This document shows, piece after piece, positions 1 to 5,340 of a stretch of DNA of 8,514 bases. Numbering within the stretch: position 1 is the stretch's first letter; the number at the start of each line of letters is the position of its first letter. Location: positions 1 to 8,514 of the forward strand of contig JBECKW010000271.1 in the NCBI GenBank assembly GCA_040235505.1, given 5' to 3'. The position numbers and the translations under genes are program-made. This DNA comes from JBECKW01 sp040235505. GTDB lineage: Bacteria; Desulfobacterota; Desulfobacteria; Desulfobacterales; JAFDDL01. The notes under the pieces are model-generated. The model saw nothing but the letters and a program-made list of their open reading frames with translations, had not been told where the DNA came from and searched no databases.

Positions 1-2
1 CC

Positions 3-182
3 TGGCGGCACACGATACCCCCTTACCGCAAAATCATTGTCCAATCTTCCGGTGCCGCCACCCTGCCGTTTCGATTCGCCGCCAAATCCGACCTCACCGC
101 CTGGGTCCGCTGGAACCAGGCGCGGGACGAAAAAACGAGGGACAAGGAAAAAACGAGGGACGAGGGAAGACCGCTGCGCTAG
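3..182 (+). CDS. C-terminal fragment of an unidentified protein, tail encoded by GA-rich repeat
   Basis: One forward frame is open from the window edge to a TAG at 180-182 and gives 59 residues. The first 40 or so read like ordinary folded protein, with alternating hydrophobic and polar residues (for example RKIIVQSSGAATLPFRF and LTAWVRW). The last 17 or so (RDEKTRDKEKTRDEG and so on) are low-complexity and are encoded by the GA-rich repeat tract. The likely reading is that repeat DNA sits at the end of an older gene and now supplies its tail and stop codon. I do not recognise the family and the start is outside the window. Two other forward frames are also open here, but their translations are arginine/proline-rich and look like noise. 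Confidence is limited by the short length. Confidence 0.45.
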   Translation, partial: WRHTIPPYRKIIVQSSGAATLPFRFAAKSDLTAWVRWNQARDEKTRDKEKTRDEGRPLR

Positions 183-197
183 GACGAGGGACGCAGA
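124..197. repeat. GA-rich imperfect direct repeats (GGGACGA/AAAAAACGA units)
   Basis: The 14-mer AAAAAACGAGGGAC occurs at 130-143 and again at 148-161, an 18-bp spacing. It lies inside a series of degenerate units that begin GGGAC at 124, 139 and 157, with a further GAGGGACG near 186-193. The sequence at 169-184 (GACCGCTGCGCTAGGA) matches the reverse complement of 282-297 at 15 of 16 positions, so this tract and the palindrome downstream share repeat sequence. The tract looks like a dispersed intergenic repeat family. That can only be confirmed in the rest of the genome. Confidence 0.7.
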
Positions 198-208
198 ACT
201 GCAACGGC

Positions 209-310
209 AGAGGGGCGGAGACTTTCGCTGAGGTGAAAGAACGAGGAACGAAAAAAATGTCTTTTCGTCCCTCTTCCATCTTCCTAGCGAAGCGGTCGCC
301 CCTCTTTTTT
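209..310 (+). terminator. Large imperfect palindrome followed by T6; likely intrinsic terminator
   Basis: The arm at 209-254 is an imperfect inverted copy of 262-305. The outer ends pair exactly (AGAGGGGCG at 209-217 with CGCCCCTCT at 297-305). The inner 12 bp at 243-254 and 262-273 pair with one mismatch, which is a G-U pair on the minus-strand RNA. The loop is 255-261. On the plus strand the stem runs into six T's at 305-310, the usual form of a Rho-independent terminator, and this would end transcription of the gene that stops at 182. The T-run overlaps the metK stop codon (309-311). On the minus strand no T-run follows, so for metK it may act only as a 3' stabilising hairpin. The long arms also fit a REP- or MITE-like palindromic repeat. 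Confidence 0.6.
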
Positions 311-1475
311 ATCCGGCCAGTTCCTTCAGGGGATCCACCTGGTTGGTTTTTTCCCAGGTAAAATCGGGGTCGTTTCGTCCGAAGTGCCCGTAAGCGGCGG
401 TCTTTCTGTAGATGGGACGCAACAGGTCCAGGTACGAAATAATGGCCGCGGGACGAAGATCGAAAATTTCCCTGACCGCCCGCTCGATGCGTTCTTTCGG
501 GACGGTACCGGTGCCCATGGGATCCACCATGATGGAAACCGGTTCCGCCACACCGATGGCATAGGCGACCTGTACTTCGCATTTTTTCGCCAAACCGGCT
601 GCGACGATATTTTTGGCGATGTGGCGGCCCATATAGGAGGCGCTCCGGTCCACCTTCGAGGGGTCCTTTCCGGAAAAGCATCCGCCGCCGTGACTTCCCT
701 GTCCACCGTAAGTGTCAACGATGATTTTACGGCCCGTAAGGCCACAGTCGCCCATGGGACCGCCGATAACGAACTTTCCGGTGGCATTGATATAGTATTT
801 GGTGTCGCCATCCGTCATCTCATGGGGAATCACCTTTTTAATAACCTCCTCGATGATGGCCTCTTTGAGGTCTTCATAGGAGATGTCCGGTTTGTGTTGT
901 GCGGCAATTACCACGGTATCGATGCGCTTGGGGGTGCCGTCCTCGTATTCGACGGTTACCTGGGTTTTCCCGTCCGGTCTCAGGAAATCGAGAGCCCCGC
1001 TTTTTCGTACGGTTGCCAGCCGTTTGGTCAGCTTGTGGGCGTACATAATGGGCATGGGCATGAGCTCCGGTGTCTCGTTGGTGGCGAAGCCGAACATGAG
1101 TCCCTGGTCACCGGCGCCCTGATCCTTGAAAAGCCCTTCACCCACATTGACACCCTGGGCGATGTCCGGTGACTGCCGACCGATGCTGGTAATGACCGAG
1201 CAGGTCTGGTAGTCGAACCCCATTCGGGAAGAGGAATACCCGATTTCCTGGATCGTGTCCCGGACGATCTGGGGGATATCGACATAGCAATCGGTGGTGA
1301 TTTCTCCCGAAATAAAGGCCAGTCCGGTGGTCACAAGGCTTTCGCAGGCAACCCGGGCATATTTATCTTCTGCGAGAATGGCATCGAGAATGGAGTCGGA
1401 AATCGCATCGGCCACTTTATCGGGATGGCCCTCGGTGACCGATTCGGAAGTAAAAAAGTAAGCGTCTTTGCCCAT
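309..1475 (-). CDS. metK: S-adenosylmethionine synthetase (methionine adenosyltransferase)
   Basis: This enzyme makes S-adenosylmethionine from methionine and ATP, releasing phosphate and pyrophosphate in the cytoplasm; the family normally works as a tetramer. The 388-residue length is typical for bacterial MetK. The N-terminus carries the ATP-binding segment SESVTEGHPDK (residues 10-20, with His17 and Asp19). Family signature 1 is GAGDQG at 120-125. The phosphate-binding glycine loop GGGCFSGKD lies at 263-271, with Cys where many homologues have Ala. The ATG start is supported by an AAGGAG ribosome site a few bases upstream. The gene lies 38 bp behind pyrB on the same strand, too close for its own SAM riboswitch, and I see none. 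It is probably the last gene of the operon expressed from near 3123-3150. Assignment is secure. Confidence 0.97.
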   Translation of the reverse strand: MGKDAYFFTSESVTEGHPDKVADAISDSILDAILAEDKYARVACESLVTTGLAFISGEITTDCYVDIPQIVRDTIQEIGYSSSRMGFDYQTCSVITSIGRQSPDIAQGVNVGEGLFKDQGAGDQGLMFGFATNETPELMPMPIMYAHKLTKRLATVRKSGALDFLRPDGKTQVTVEYEDGTPKRIDTVVIAAQHKPDISYEDLKEAIIEEVIKKVIPHEMTDGDTKYYINATGKFVIGGPMGDCGLTGRKIIVDTYGGQGSHGGGCFSGKDPSKVDRSASYMGRHIAKNIVAAGLAKKCEVQVAYAIGVAEPVSIMVDPMGTGTVPKERIERAVREIFDLRPAAIISYLDLLRPIYRKTAAYGHFGRNDPDFTWEKTNQVDPLKELAG

Positions 1476-1513
1476 GAGATCTCCTTTATGAGGTGGTGGT
1501 TTATTTGTCGTGA

Positions 1514-2449
1514 TTAATCTTTGAGCAGCAGGTACAGCAGGGCCATCCGGACAAACAGGCCGTTCCGGGCCTGCTGGAAGTACCGCGCTCTCGGGTCATT
1601 GTCCACTTCAGGGGGAATTTCGTTCACCCGCGGAAGGGGGTGCATGATGATGGCACTCGATTTCATCAACTGCGTTTTTTCGAGATCGAGAACATACTTG
1701 CCGGCCGCCTCCTTATAATCCTCAGGATCCTGAAAACGCTCCTTCTGGACCCGGGTCATGTAAACACAATCCACGCGCGGCAGCACTTTTTCGAGGTCGT
1801 TCTCCTCCGTCCACGGCACGTCCATTCGGTCCAGGAACTCTTTAATGTCGTTTTCCATCCGGCATACGGCCGGGGAGACGAAATGAATCCGGATGTCGTT
1901 GTACTTGGTGAGCAGGTATGCCAGGGAGCGGACGGTACGACCGTATCTCAGATCTCCCACCATGGCGATTTCGAGGCCGTCGATGGCGGAAAAATTATCC
2001 TTGATGGTATACATGTCCAGAAGTGCCTGGGTGGGATGCTGCCCGGCCCCGTCACCTGCATTGATGACCGGAACCGAAGCCGCCGCCGCCGCCTTCTTGG
2101 CACTGCCTGCCTCGTGGTGCCGCATGACGATGACATCGGCGTAGCCGCTCATGATGCGAATGGTGTCATACAGGGATTCTCCCTTTGAGGCACTTGAAAA
2201 CTCCCTGGCGTTCTCCGTCGTGATGATTTTTCCGCCAAGTCGGCTCATGGCGCTTTCAAAGGAAAAGCGGGTTCGGGTGGAAGGCTCATAAAACAGGGAC
2301 GCCATAATACAACACTCGAGTTCCCCGGCATACTGGTTGGCACCCTGCAGGGATGCTTTCATATCGTCGGCGACATCGAAGACGATCTCTAAAAGCCCGC
2401 GGTCGAACTGCTGGGCCTCAACGACGTGTTTCAAATTAAATCCCTCCAC
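1514..2449 (-). CDS. pyrB: Aspartate carbamoyltransferase, catalytic chain
   Basis: This enzyme condenses carbamoyl phosphate and L-aspartate to N-carbamoylaspartate, the committed step of pyrimidine synthesis. At 311 residues it has the length of the E. coli catalytic chain. Carbamoyl-phosphate-binding STRTR is at 57-61, HPTQ at 138-141 followed by ALLDMYT, GDLRYGRTVRSL at 165-176 and HPLPRVNEI at 270-278. This full set separates aspartate from ornithine carbamoyltransferases. The start codon is GTG (2447-2449), chosen because AAGGAGG (complement of 2457-2463) lies 7 bases upstream. No regulatory subunit gene (pyrI) or other pyr gene is adjacent in this window. The 67-bp gap to the preceding gene shows no clear attenuator. 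The gene is sandwiched between the hypothetical gene and metK and probably cotranscribed with both. Confidence 0.96.
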   Translation of the reverse strand: MEGFNLKHVVEAQQFDRGLLEIVFDVADDMKASLQGANQYAGELECCIMASLFYEPSTRTRFSFESAMSRLGGKIITTENAREFSSASKGESLYDTIRIMSGYADVIVMRHHEAGSAKKAAAAASVPVINAGDGAGQHPTQALLDMYTIKDNFSAIDGLEIAMVGDLRYGRTVRSLAYLLTKYNDIRIHFVSPAVCRMENDIKEFLDRMDVPWTEENDLEKVLPRVDCVYMTRVQKERFQDPEDYKEAAGKYVLDLEKTQLMKSSAIIMHPLPRVNEIPPEVDNDPRARYFQQARNGLFVRMALLYLLLKD

Positions 2450-2516
2450 GCAGGTACCTCCTTTTTACAATCATTTGGGAATGCCGGGACGCCTTGAAAG
2501 AGAGAGGACGAAACAC

Positions 2517-3041
2517 TCAGTCTTCAACTGTTGAAATGAATTCGATGTTGACGATGGCCGCCGGGATATTTTTCCCCTTGTAGCTCACTTCGTAGAGAAC
2601 CAGCCATTTCTTGCCGGGGCAGTTGAGAAGATCGCTGATTCTATCCGACTGCTGTGTATCTCCCCAGAGATTTACCTTTCCCATCAACTGCCCGAGTTCG
2701 TATTTGAGCTTGACACACACATCTGCGTCTTTGCGCAGTTCCGGGGTAGGGGGGGAAAGGGTGTCGTTCGGAATCACCACAGCGATATCCTTGATATTGA
2801 CAATAAGCTCCCTGCCCGTTTCCCCCTTTACGGTGGCGTTGTAAATGGGCAGAAAGGCGATATCGCTTTTCACGAACAGGTCGCTGACCCGATTGATCTG
2901 GACGCTTGCGAGATTCAGATTGACGGTTCCCGAATAATCGCCGCTGGTGGTAACAAGAACGACCGGTCTGTCAACGGTTGACATTTTTTTGTCTGATACG
3001 TCGGTGGCTCGATCGATTTTACCCGCAGAGGTACCAGGCAT
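2517..3041 (-). CDS. Hypothetical protein with two tandem copies of a ~65-residue domain
   Basis: The product is 174 residues, without a signal peptide or membrane segment, so probably cytoplasmic. Residues 27-91 and 108-172 align to each other at a constant offset of 83 residues with almost no gaps. Matching pairs are GTVNL/GKVNL (38, 121), NRVSDLF/DRISDLL (50, 133), IYNATVKG/LYEVSYKG (66, 149) and IVNIKDI/IVNIEFI (80, 163). The protein is therefore an internal duplication of a small, beta-rich domain. The pattern of a G-x-V-N-L strand, then R-(V/I)-S-D-L, then a final V-N strand loosely recalls small DUF6812-type proteins; I am not sure of that link. The ATG at 3041 has an AAGGAG site 7-8 bases upstream. 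A second Met at residue 20 has no ribosome site. It leads the pyrB-metK operon. Function unknown. Confidence 0.85.
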   Translation of the reverse strand: MPGTSAGKIDRATDVSDKKMSTVDRPVVLVTTSGDYSGTVNLNLASVQINRVSDLFVKSDIAFLPIYNATVKGETGRELIVNIKDIAVVIPNDTLSPPTPELRKDADVCVKLKYELGQLMGKVNLWGDTQQSDRISDLLNCPGKKWLVLYEVSYKGKNIPAAIVNIEFISTVED

Positions 3042-3086
3042 TCCACTTCTCCTTCATTGCTCGGTCGATTTTCGATTGTTGACGAC

Positions 3087-3119
3087 AGGATTCCGTGGCC
3101 ATGGCCTCGGAAGGCTCCT
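3087..3119 (-). promoter_or_regulatory. Imperfect hairpin at the start of the operon leader
   Basis: AGGA (3087-3090) and TTCCG (3091-3095) pair with TCCT (3116-3119) and CGGAA (3108-3112) around the palindrome GGCCATGGCC (3097-3106), with one mismatch pair and a 3-base bulge. It falls at the predicted transcript start of the operon. It could be a 5' mRNA stem or an operator. No T-run follows, so it is not a terminator. Confidence 0.35.
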
Positions 3120-3122
3120 TAA

Positions 3123-3150
3123 CTAATAATAAATTGCCGGCAGGTGTCAA
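3123..3150 (-). promoter_or_regulatory. Sigma70-type promoter for the hypothetical-pyrB-metK operon
   Basis: On the minus strand a perfect TTGACA (complement of 3145-3150) is followed after 16 bp by TATTAG (complement of 3123-3128). Transcription would begin near 3116 and give a leader of about 75 bases before the ATG at 3041. The position just behind the stop codon of the decarboxylase gene (3165) suits a new transcription unit. Confidence 0.6.
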
Positions 3151-3164
3151 TAGAAAACAGCTTT

Positions 3165-4823
3165 CTATGCCTCCGTCCCCGGTTCCGGACCAGCAATTTT
3201 TTCGTGATAGATGGATTCCTGCTCATCCAGAATTTTTGAAAGAATGCCGGGGGAAGTCATGGGATTCATGATCACCGCCCTCAGGACCACCATCTCGTCG
3301 CCGGTGTGGCTGCCATTATTTAGAGTGGTCCTGGAGACAAAACTTTTGCCGGCTTCCCGCTGAAGTCTCTGCAGCCGCTGGTTGATGCGGTTGAGCAAAT
3401 GATGAATCAGGTTTTTCTCTTCCGGACTTCCCCGGTCGAAGGCCTCTTTCAGGGGGGCTGGAAACAGCCGGTAGAGCAGGATGTTGAGCTCCGGGTGGGA
3501 GATAAGTTCAAAATTGCGCCGCCGGTTGATTTCTTCGGCAAACCACCGGGCGGTTTCGATACCGTGGTCGATGAGAAGCGCATATCCTTCGGTCCCCATG
3601 ATATCAAGGGCACTGGAGAGGATCAGAGAATTCGCTTCCCTGGAACCCGACAGGGTGCGAATTCCCAGATCCACGGATCCCCGGCGGACGATGTAGTTGG
3701 CATGATAGGCAATATTTTCGAGAACGCGGGGATCCCTGAAATATACCATCCCGCTGCTCATGGGCATGTAAAACTGTTTGTGGCCGTCAATGGTAACCGA
3801 GTCTGCATACTGGATACCGTCCAGAAGATGTCTGTATTTTTCGCTCATAAGCGTCGGTCCGCCCCAAGCGGCGTCTACATGGAAATGGATGCGATGCTCG
3901 CGGCAGATTTCAGCAAGTTTCCGAAGCGGGTCGATGGTGCCGGTTTCCGTGGCACCTGCGATGCCGACGACGGAAAGAATGCGGGTTTTCGGTTCGTTAT
4001 GCAGAATTCCTTCGAGGATGCGCTGGAAATTCTTCATGTCCAGACGCTGATGTTCATCCACATCCAGGGCGATGACGTTGCTGTTTCCGATCCCCAGAAC
4101 CCCGGCGGCCTTTTTTATGGAATAATGAGCCCGCCGTGATACCAGAATGATGCATCTATCCACATCGTAGGCCTTATATGCTGCATGGACTCCCTCGTTG
4201 CTGATGCCGCCAAAGCCTTCCCGTGGCGGGAAGAGTTTGTTTCGCGCCACCCAGAAGGCCGTGAGATTCGCGAGGGTGCCGTTTTCCGTGAAGCAGCCCA
4301 GGGCCGTGTCCGTGTGCTGGACATGGGTTTGATAAAATGCTTCATCGAGATTGAAAATCAGCCGGTGGATTTTTGCCAGAACCTGCTTTTCGAGAATGGA
4401 AAAAACTTTTGACGTCTCTATCTTGACCACATTCTGGTTAAGCGCTGCGGCAATGGTTTTCAGGTGCACCATGAAAAAAGGAAGGGCCGATGTCATATGT
4501 CCGATGAAATAGGGGGACGCGACATTGACTGCATGGGGAGCAATGTTTTGAATGAGATCGGTGATGACCTCCGTCAATTTCTTCTGGGGGGTTTTATGGA
4601 TATGGGTGTCCGTAAATTTTTCCGCCAGGTTTTTCAGAGATATTTCCTCGGTAATGCCCACATGTTTTTTTAAAAACTCGTGGAGGCCGAAAAGAATCTG
4701 TTCCATGTACTTGATGAGGGTTTTTTTCGACTCTTCGTCTTCGGGTTGGATAAAAACTTTGGAAAGGGTGTCCCAATTTGCGACGAGGGGTTTTGGGGAT
4801 GGAGCGCTGTCCCTGTTAGACAT
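3165..4823 (-). CDS. panP: PLP-dependent group II decarboxylase, probable PanP-type aspartate 1-decarboxylase
   Basis: This is a fold-type I PLP decarboxylase of the glutamate/aromatic amino acid decarboxylase family, 552 residues. His233 in RAHYS is the residue expected to stack on the cofactor ring. HVDAAWGG at 315-322 carries the aspartate that contacts the PLP nitrogen. In DGHKQ (346-350) Lys349 is the expected Schiff-base lysine. The overall length and segments such as PYFIGHMTSALPFF (104-117) and the long N-terminal helical region agree best with my memory of PanP. PanP makes beta-alanine from aspartate for pantothenate and CoA in bacteria lacking PanD. Glutamate, diaminobutyrate or tyrosine decarboxylase activity cannot be excluded from sequence alone. 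The ATG at 4823 has only a weak purine stretch (GAAAGAA) upstream instead of a clear ribosome site. The gene appears to be monocistronic, with its own promoter upstream and a new promoter just after its stop codon. Family confidence is high, substrate moderate. Confidence 0.88.
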   Translation of the reverse strand: MSNRDSAPSPKPLVANWDTLSKVFIQPEDEESKKTLIKYMEQILFGLHEFLKKHVGITEEISLKNLAEKFTDTHIHKTPQKKLTEVITDLIQNIAPHAVNVASPYFIGHMTSALPFFMVHLKTIAAALNQNVVKIETSKVFSILEKQVLAKIHRLIFNLDEAFYQTHVQHTDTALGCFTENGTLANLTAFWVARNKLFPPREGFGGISNEGVHAAYKAYDVDRCIILVSRRAHYSIKKAAGVLGIGNSNVIALDVDEHQRLDMKNFQRILEGILHNEPKTRILSVVGIAGATETGTIDPLRKLAEICREHRIHFHVDAAWGGPTLMSEKYRHLLDGIQYADSVTIDGHKQFYMPMSSGMVYFRDPRVLENIAYHANYIVRRGSVDLGIRTLSGSREANSLILSSALDIMGTEGYALLIDHGIETARWFAEEINRRRNFELISHPELNILLYRLFPAPLKEAFDRGSPEEKNLIHHLLNRINQRLQRLQREAGKSFVSRTTLNNGSHTGDEMVVLRAVIMNPMTSPGILSKILDEQESIYHEKIAGPEPGTEA

Positions 4824-4936
4824 ATGATACCAGTTCTTTCAAAATTTACGAGGCGATAGAATGTCCGCCGATGGAGCGATCCCCCTGATCGGAAAAGATT
4901 GCCGCCGGAAACATATTATGGTAAAGGTCGTTACAT

Positions 4937-4964
4937 AGTATGAAACTATGAATTATGTCCACAA
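4937..4964 (-). promoter_or_regulatory. Possible promoter of the decarboxylase gene with overlapping inverted repeat
   Basis: On the minus strand TTGTGG (complement of 4959-4964) and CATACT (complement of 4937-4942) are 16 bp apart. The boxes are only fair matches. An inverted repeat, CATAGT at 4934-4939 and ACTATG at 4945-4950 with a 5-bp spacer, covers the -10 box and is a plausible repressor site. About 110 bases would separate the transcript start from the ATG at 4823. Confidence 0.35.
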
Positions 4965-5008
4965 TAAAAACGTCACGCCGGCCTTACCAGGTCCGGGCCA
5001 GCGCGACG
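4965..5008 (-). terminator. Intrinsic terminator on the minus strand
   Basis: Arms at 4971-4983 (CGTCACGCCGGCC) and 4996-5008 (GGCCAGCGCGACG) pair over 13 bp on the minus-strand RNA, counting two G-U pairs, with a 12-base loop. The stem is followed on the minus strand by TTTTTATT (complement of 4963-4970). This is a strong Rho-independent terminator, best placed to end transcripts from the aminomutase gene (5337-7139) before they reach the decarboxylase gene. That transcript would then cover the small plus-strand gene at 5095-5319 in antisense. Confidence 0.7.
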
Positions 5009-5027
5009 GTTTGCCGATGATAATCGC

Positions 5028-5068
5028 CATGTGGCCGGTTGCGGATCCGCAATAACCGGCTCCACATG
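5028..5068. repeat. Large inverted repeat upstream of the small membrane protein gene
   Basis: CATGTGG (5028-5034) pairs with CCACATG (5062-5068). The inner arm CCGGTTGCGGA (5035-5045) pairs with TCCGCAA plus CCGG on the other side, interrupted by a 3-base bulge (5053-5055). There is also a 2-base bulge at 5060-5061. The total is 18 paired bases with almost no loop, including the perfect palindrome TTGCGGATCCGCAA. No T-run follows on either strand. It could be a 5' stem-loop of the plus-strand mRNA, an operator, or a second 3' hairpin of the aminomutase transcript. Confidence 0.6.
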
Positions 5069-5078
5069 GATAGTCAAC

Positions 5079-5084
5079 AGGGGA
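5079..5084 (+). promoter_or_regulatory. Ribosome binding site deciding the start of the small membrane protein
   Basis: AGGGGA lies 10 bases before the ATG at 5095. The in-frame GTG at 5086 is only one to two bases from it, so ATG 5095 is preferred. Confidence 0.5.
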
Positions 5085-5094
5085 TGTGCCATTC

Positions 5095-5319
5095 ATGCTC
5101 AAAAAAATAAAAATGTCCTATCTTGTTTCCGGCCTCTGTTTCCTCGCTGTCGCCTATATCGGAAAGCGCTACCTTTTATGGCGACAAGAGGCGTTCGCCT
5201 TTTTATTGATGACCTATCTTATTATCATTATCGGTATACGCCTCGATGAGATGTCAGGGAAACTCTCTGAGATTCAAGCCCAACTGACGCAGCTTCAGCA
5301 GCGCCAGACACGCCAATAG
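5095..5319 (+). CDS. Small two-helix membrane protein with glutamine-rich coiled-coil tail
   Basis: The product has 74 residues. It has a short basic N-terminus (MLKKIK), a first hydrophobic helix at about 8-22, a basic turn (KRYLLWRQ, 24-31) and a second hydrophobic helix at about 32-48. The tail (49-74) is an amphipathic helix with leucine/isoleucine at heptad-like spacing (MSGKLSEIQAQLTQLQQ) that looks able to form a coiled coil. The positive-inside rule suggests both ends face the cytoplasm. No enzymatic motif is present. The real-gene case rests on the membrane pattern, an acceptable ribosome site, and position in a gap with no competing gene. It converges on the aminomutase gene, with stop codons only 17 bp apart. 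Function is unknown; oligomerisation or a partner interaction through the tail is a guess. Confidence 0.65.
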   Translation: MLKKIKMSYLVSGLCFLAVAYIGKRYLLWRQEAFAFLLMTYLIIIIGIRLDEMSGKLSEIQAQLTQLQQRQTRQ

Positions 5320-5340
5320 ATGCGTCAACAGATGCGTCAA
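5318..5340. repeat. Short direct repeat across two convergent stop codons
   Basis: AGATGCGTCAA occurs at 5318-5328 and 5330-5340, a 12-bp period. The second copy contains the TGA stop of the minus-strand aminomutase gene (5337-5339). The first copy gives a second TGA in the same frame four codons later (5325-5327), and it overlaps the end of the plus-strand stop codon. Confidence 0.7.

Noticed and set aside
124..197. CRISPR array
   Set aside because: The units are short, GA-rich and degenerate, without constant repeats or unique spacers of regular length, and no cas gene is present.
94..1285. Long open frames overlapping metK on both strands (for example 384-1172 plus and 94-681 minus)
   Set aside because: They are shadows of metK, with arginine/proline/histidine-rich translations and no recognisable motif. 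The metK frame carries every family signature.
1476..1513. SAM riboswitch ahead of metK
   Set aside because: The gap to pyrB is only 38 bp, too short for any SAM riboswitch class. The upstream gap before pyrB also shows none.
3150..3168. Inverted repeat ATAGAAA/TTTCTAT at the end of the decarboxylase gene as a terminator
   Set aside because: The stem is only 7 bp and AT-rich, no T-run follows, and it overlaps the -35 box of the next promoter. It is too weak to call.
5011..5024. GATAAT as a -10 box for the small membrane protein gene
   Set aside because: No -35 box lies at a usable distance and there is no extended -10 motif. The promoter of that gene remains unidentified.
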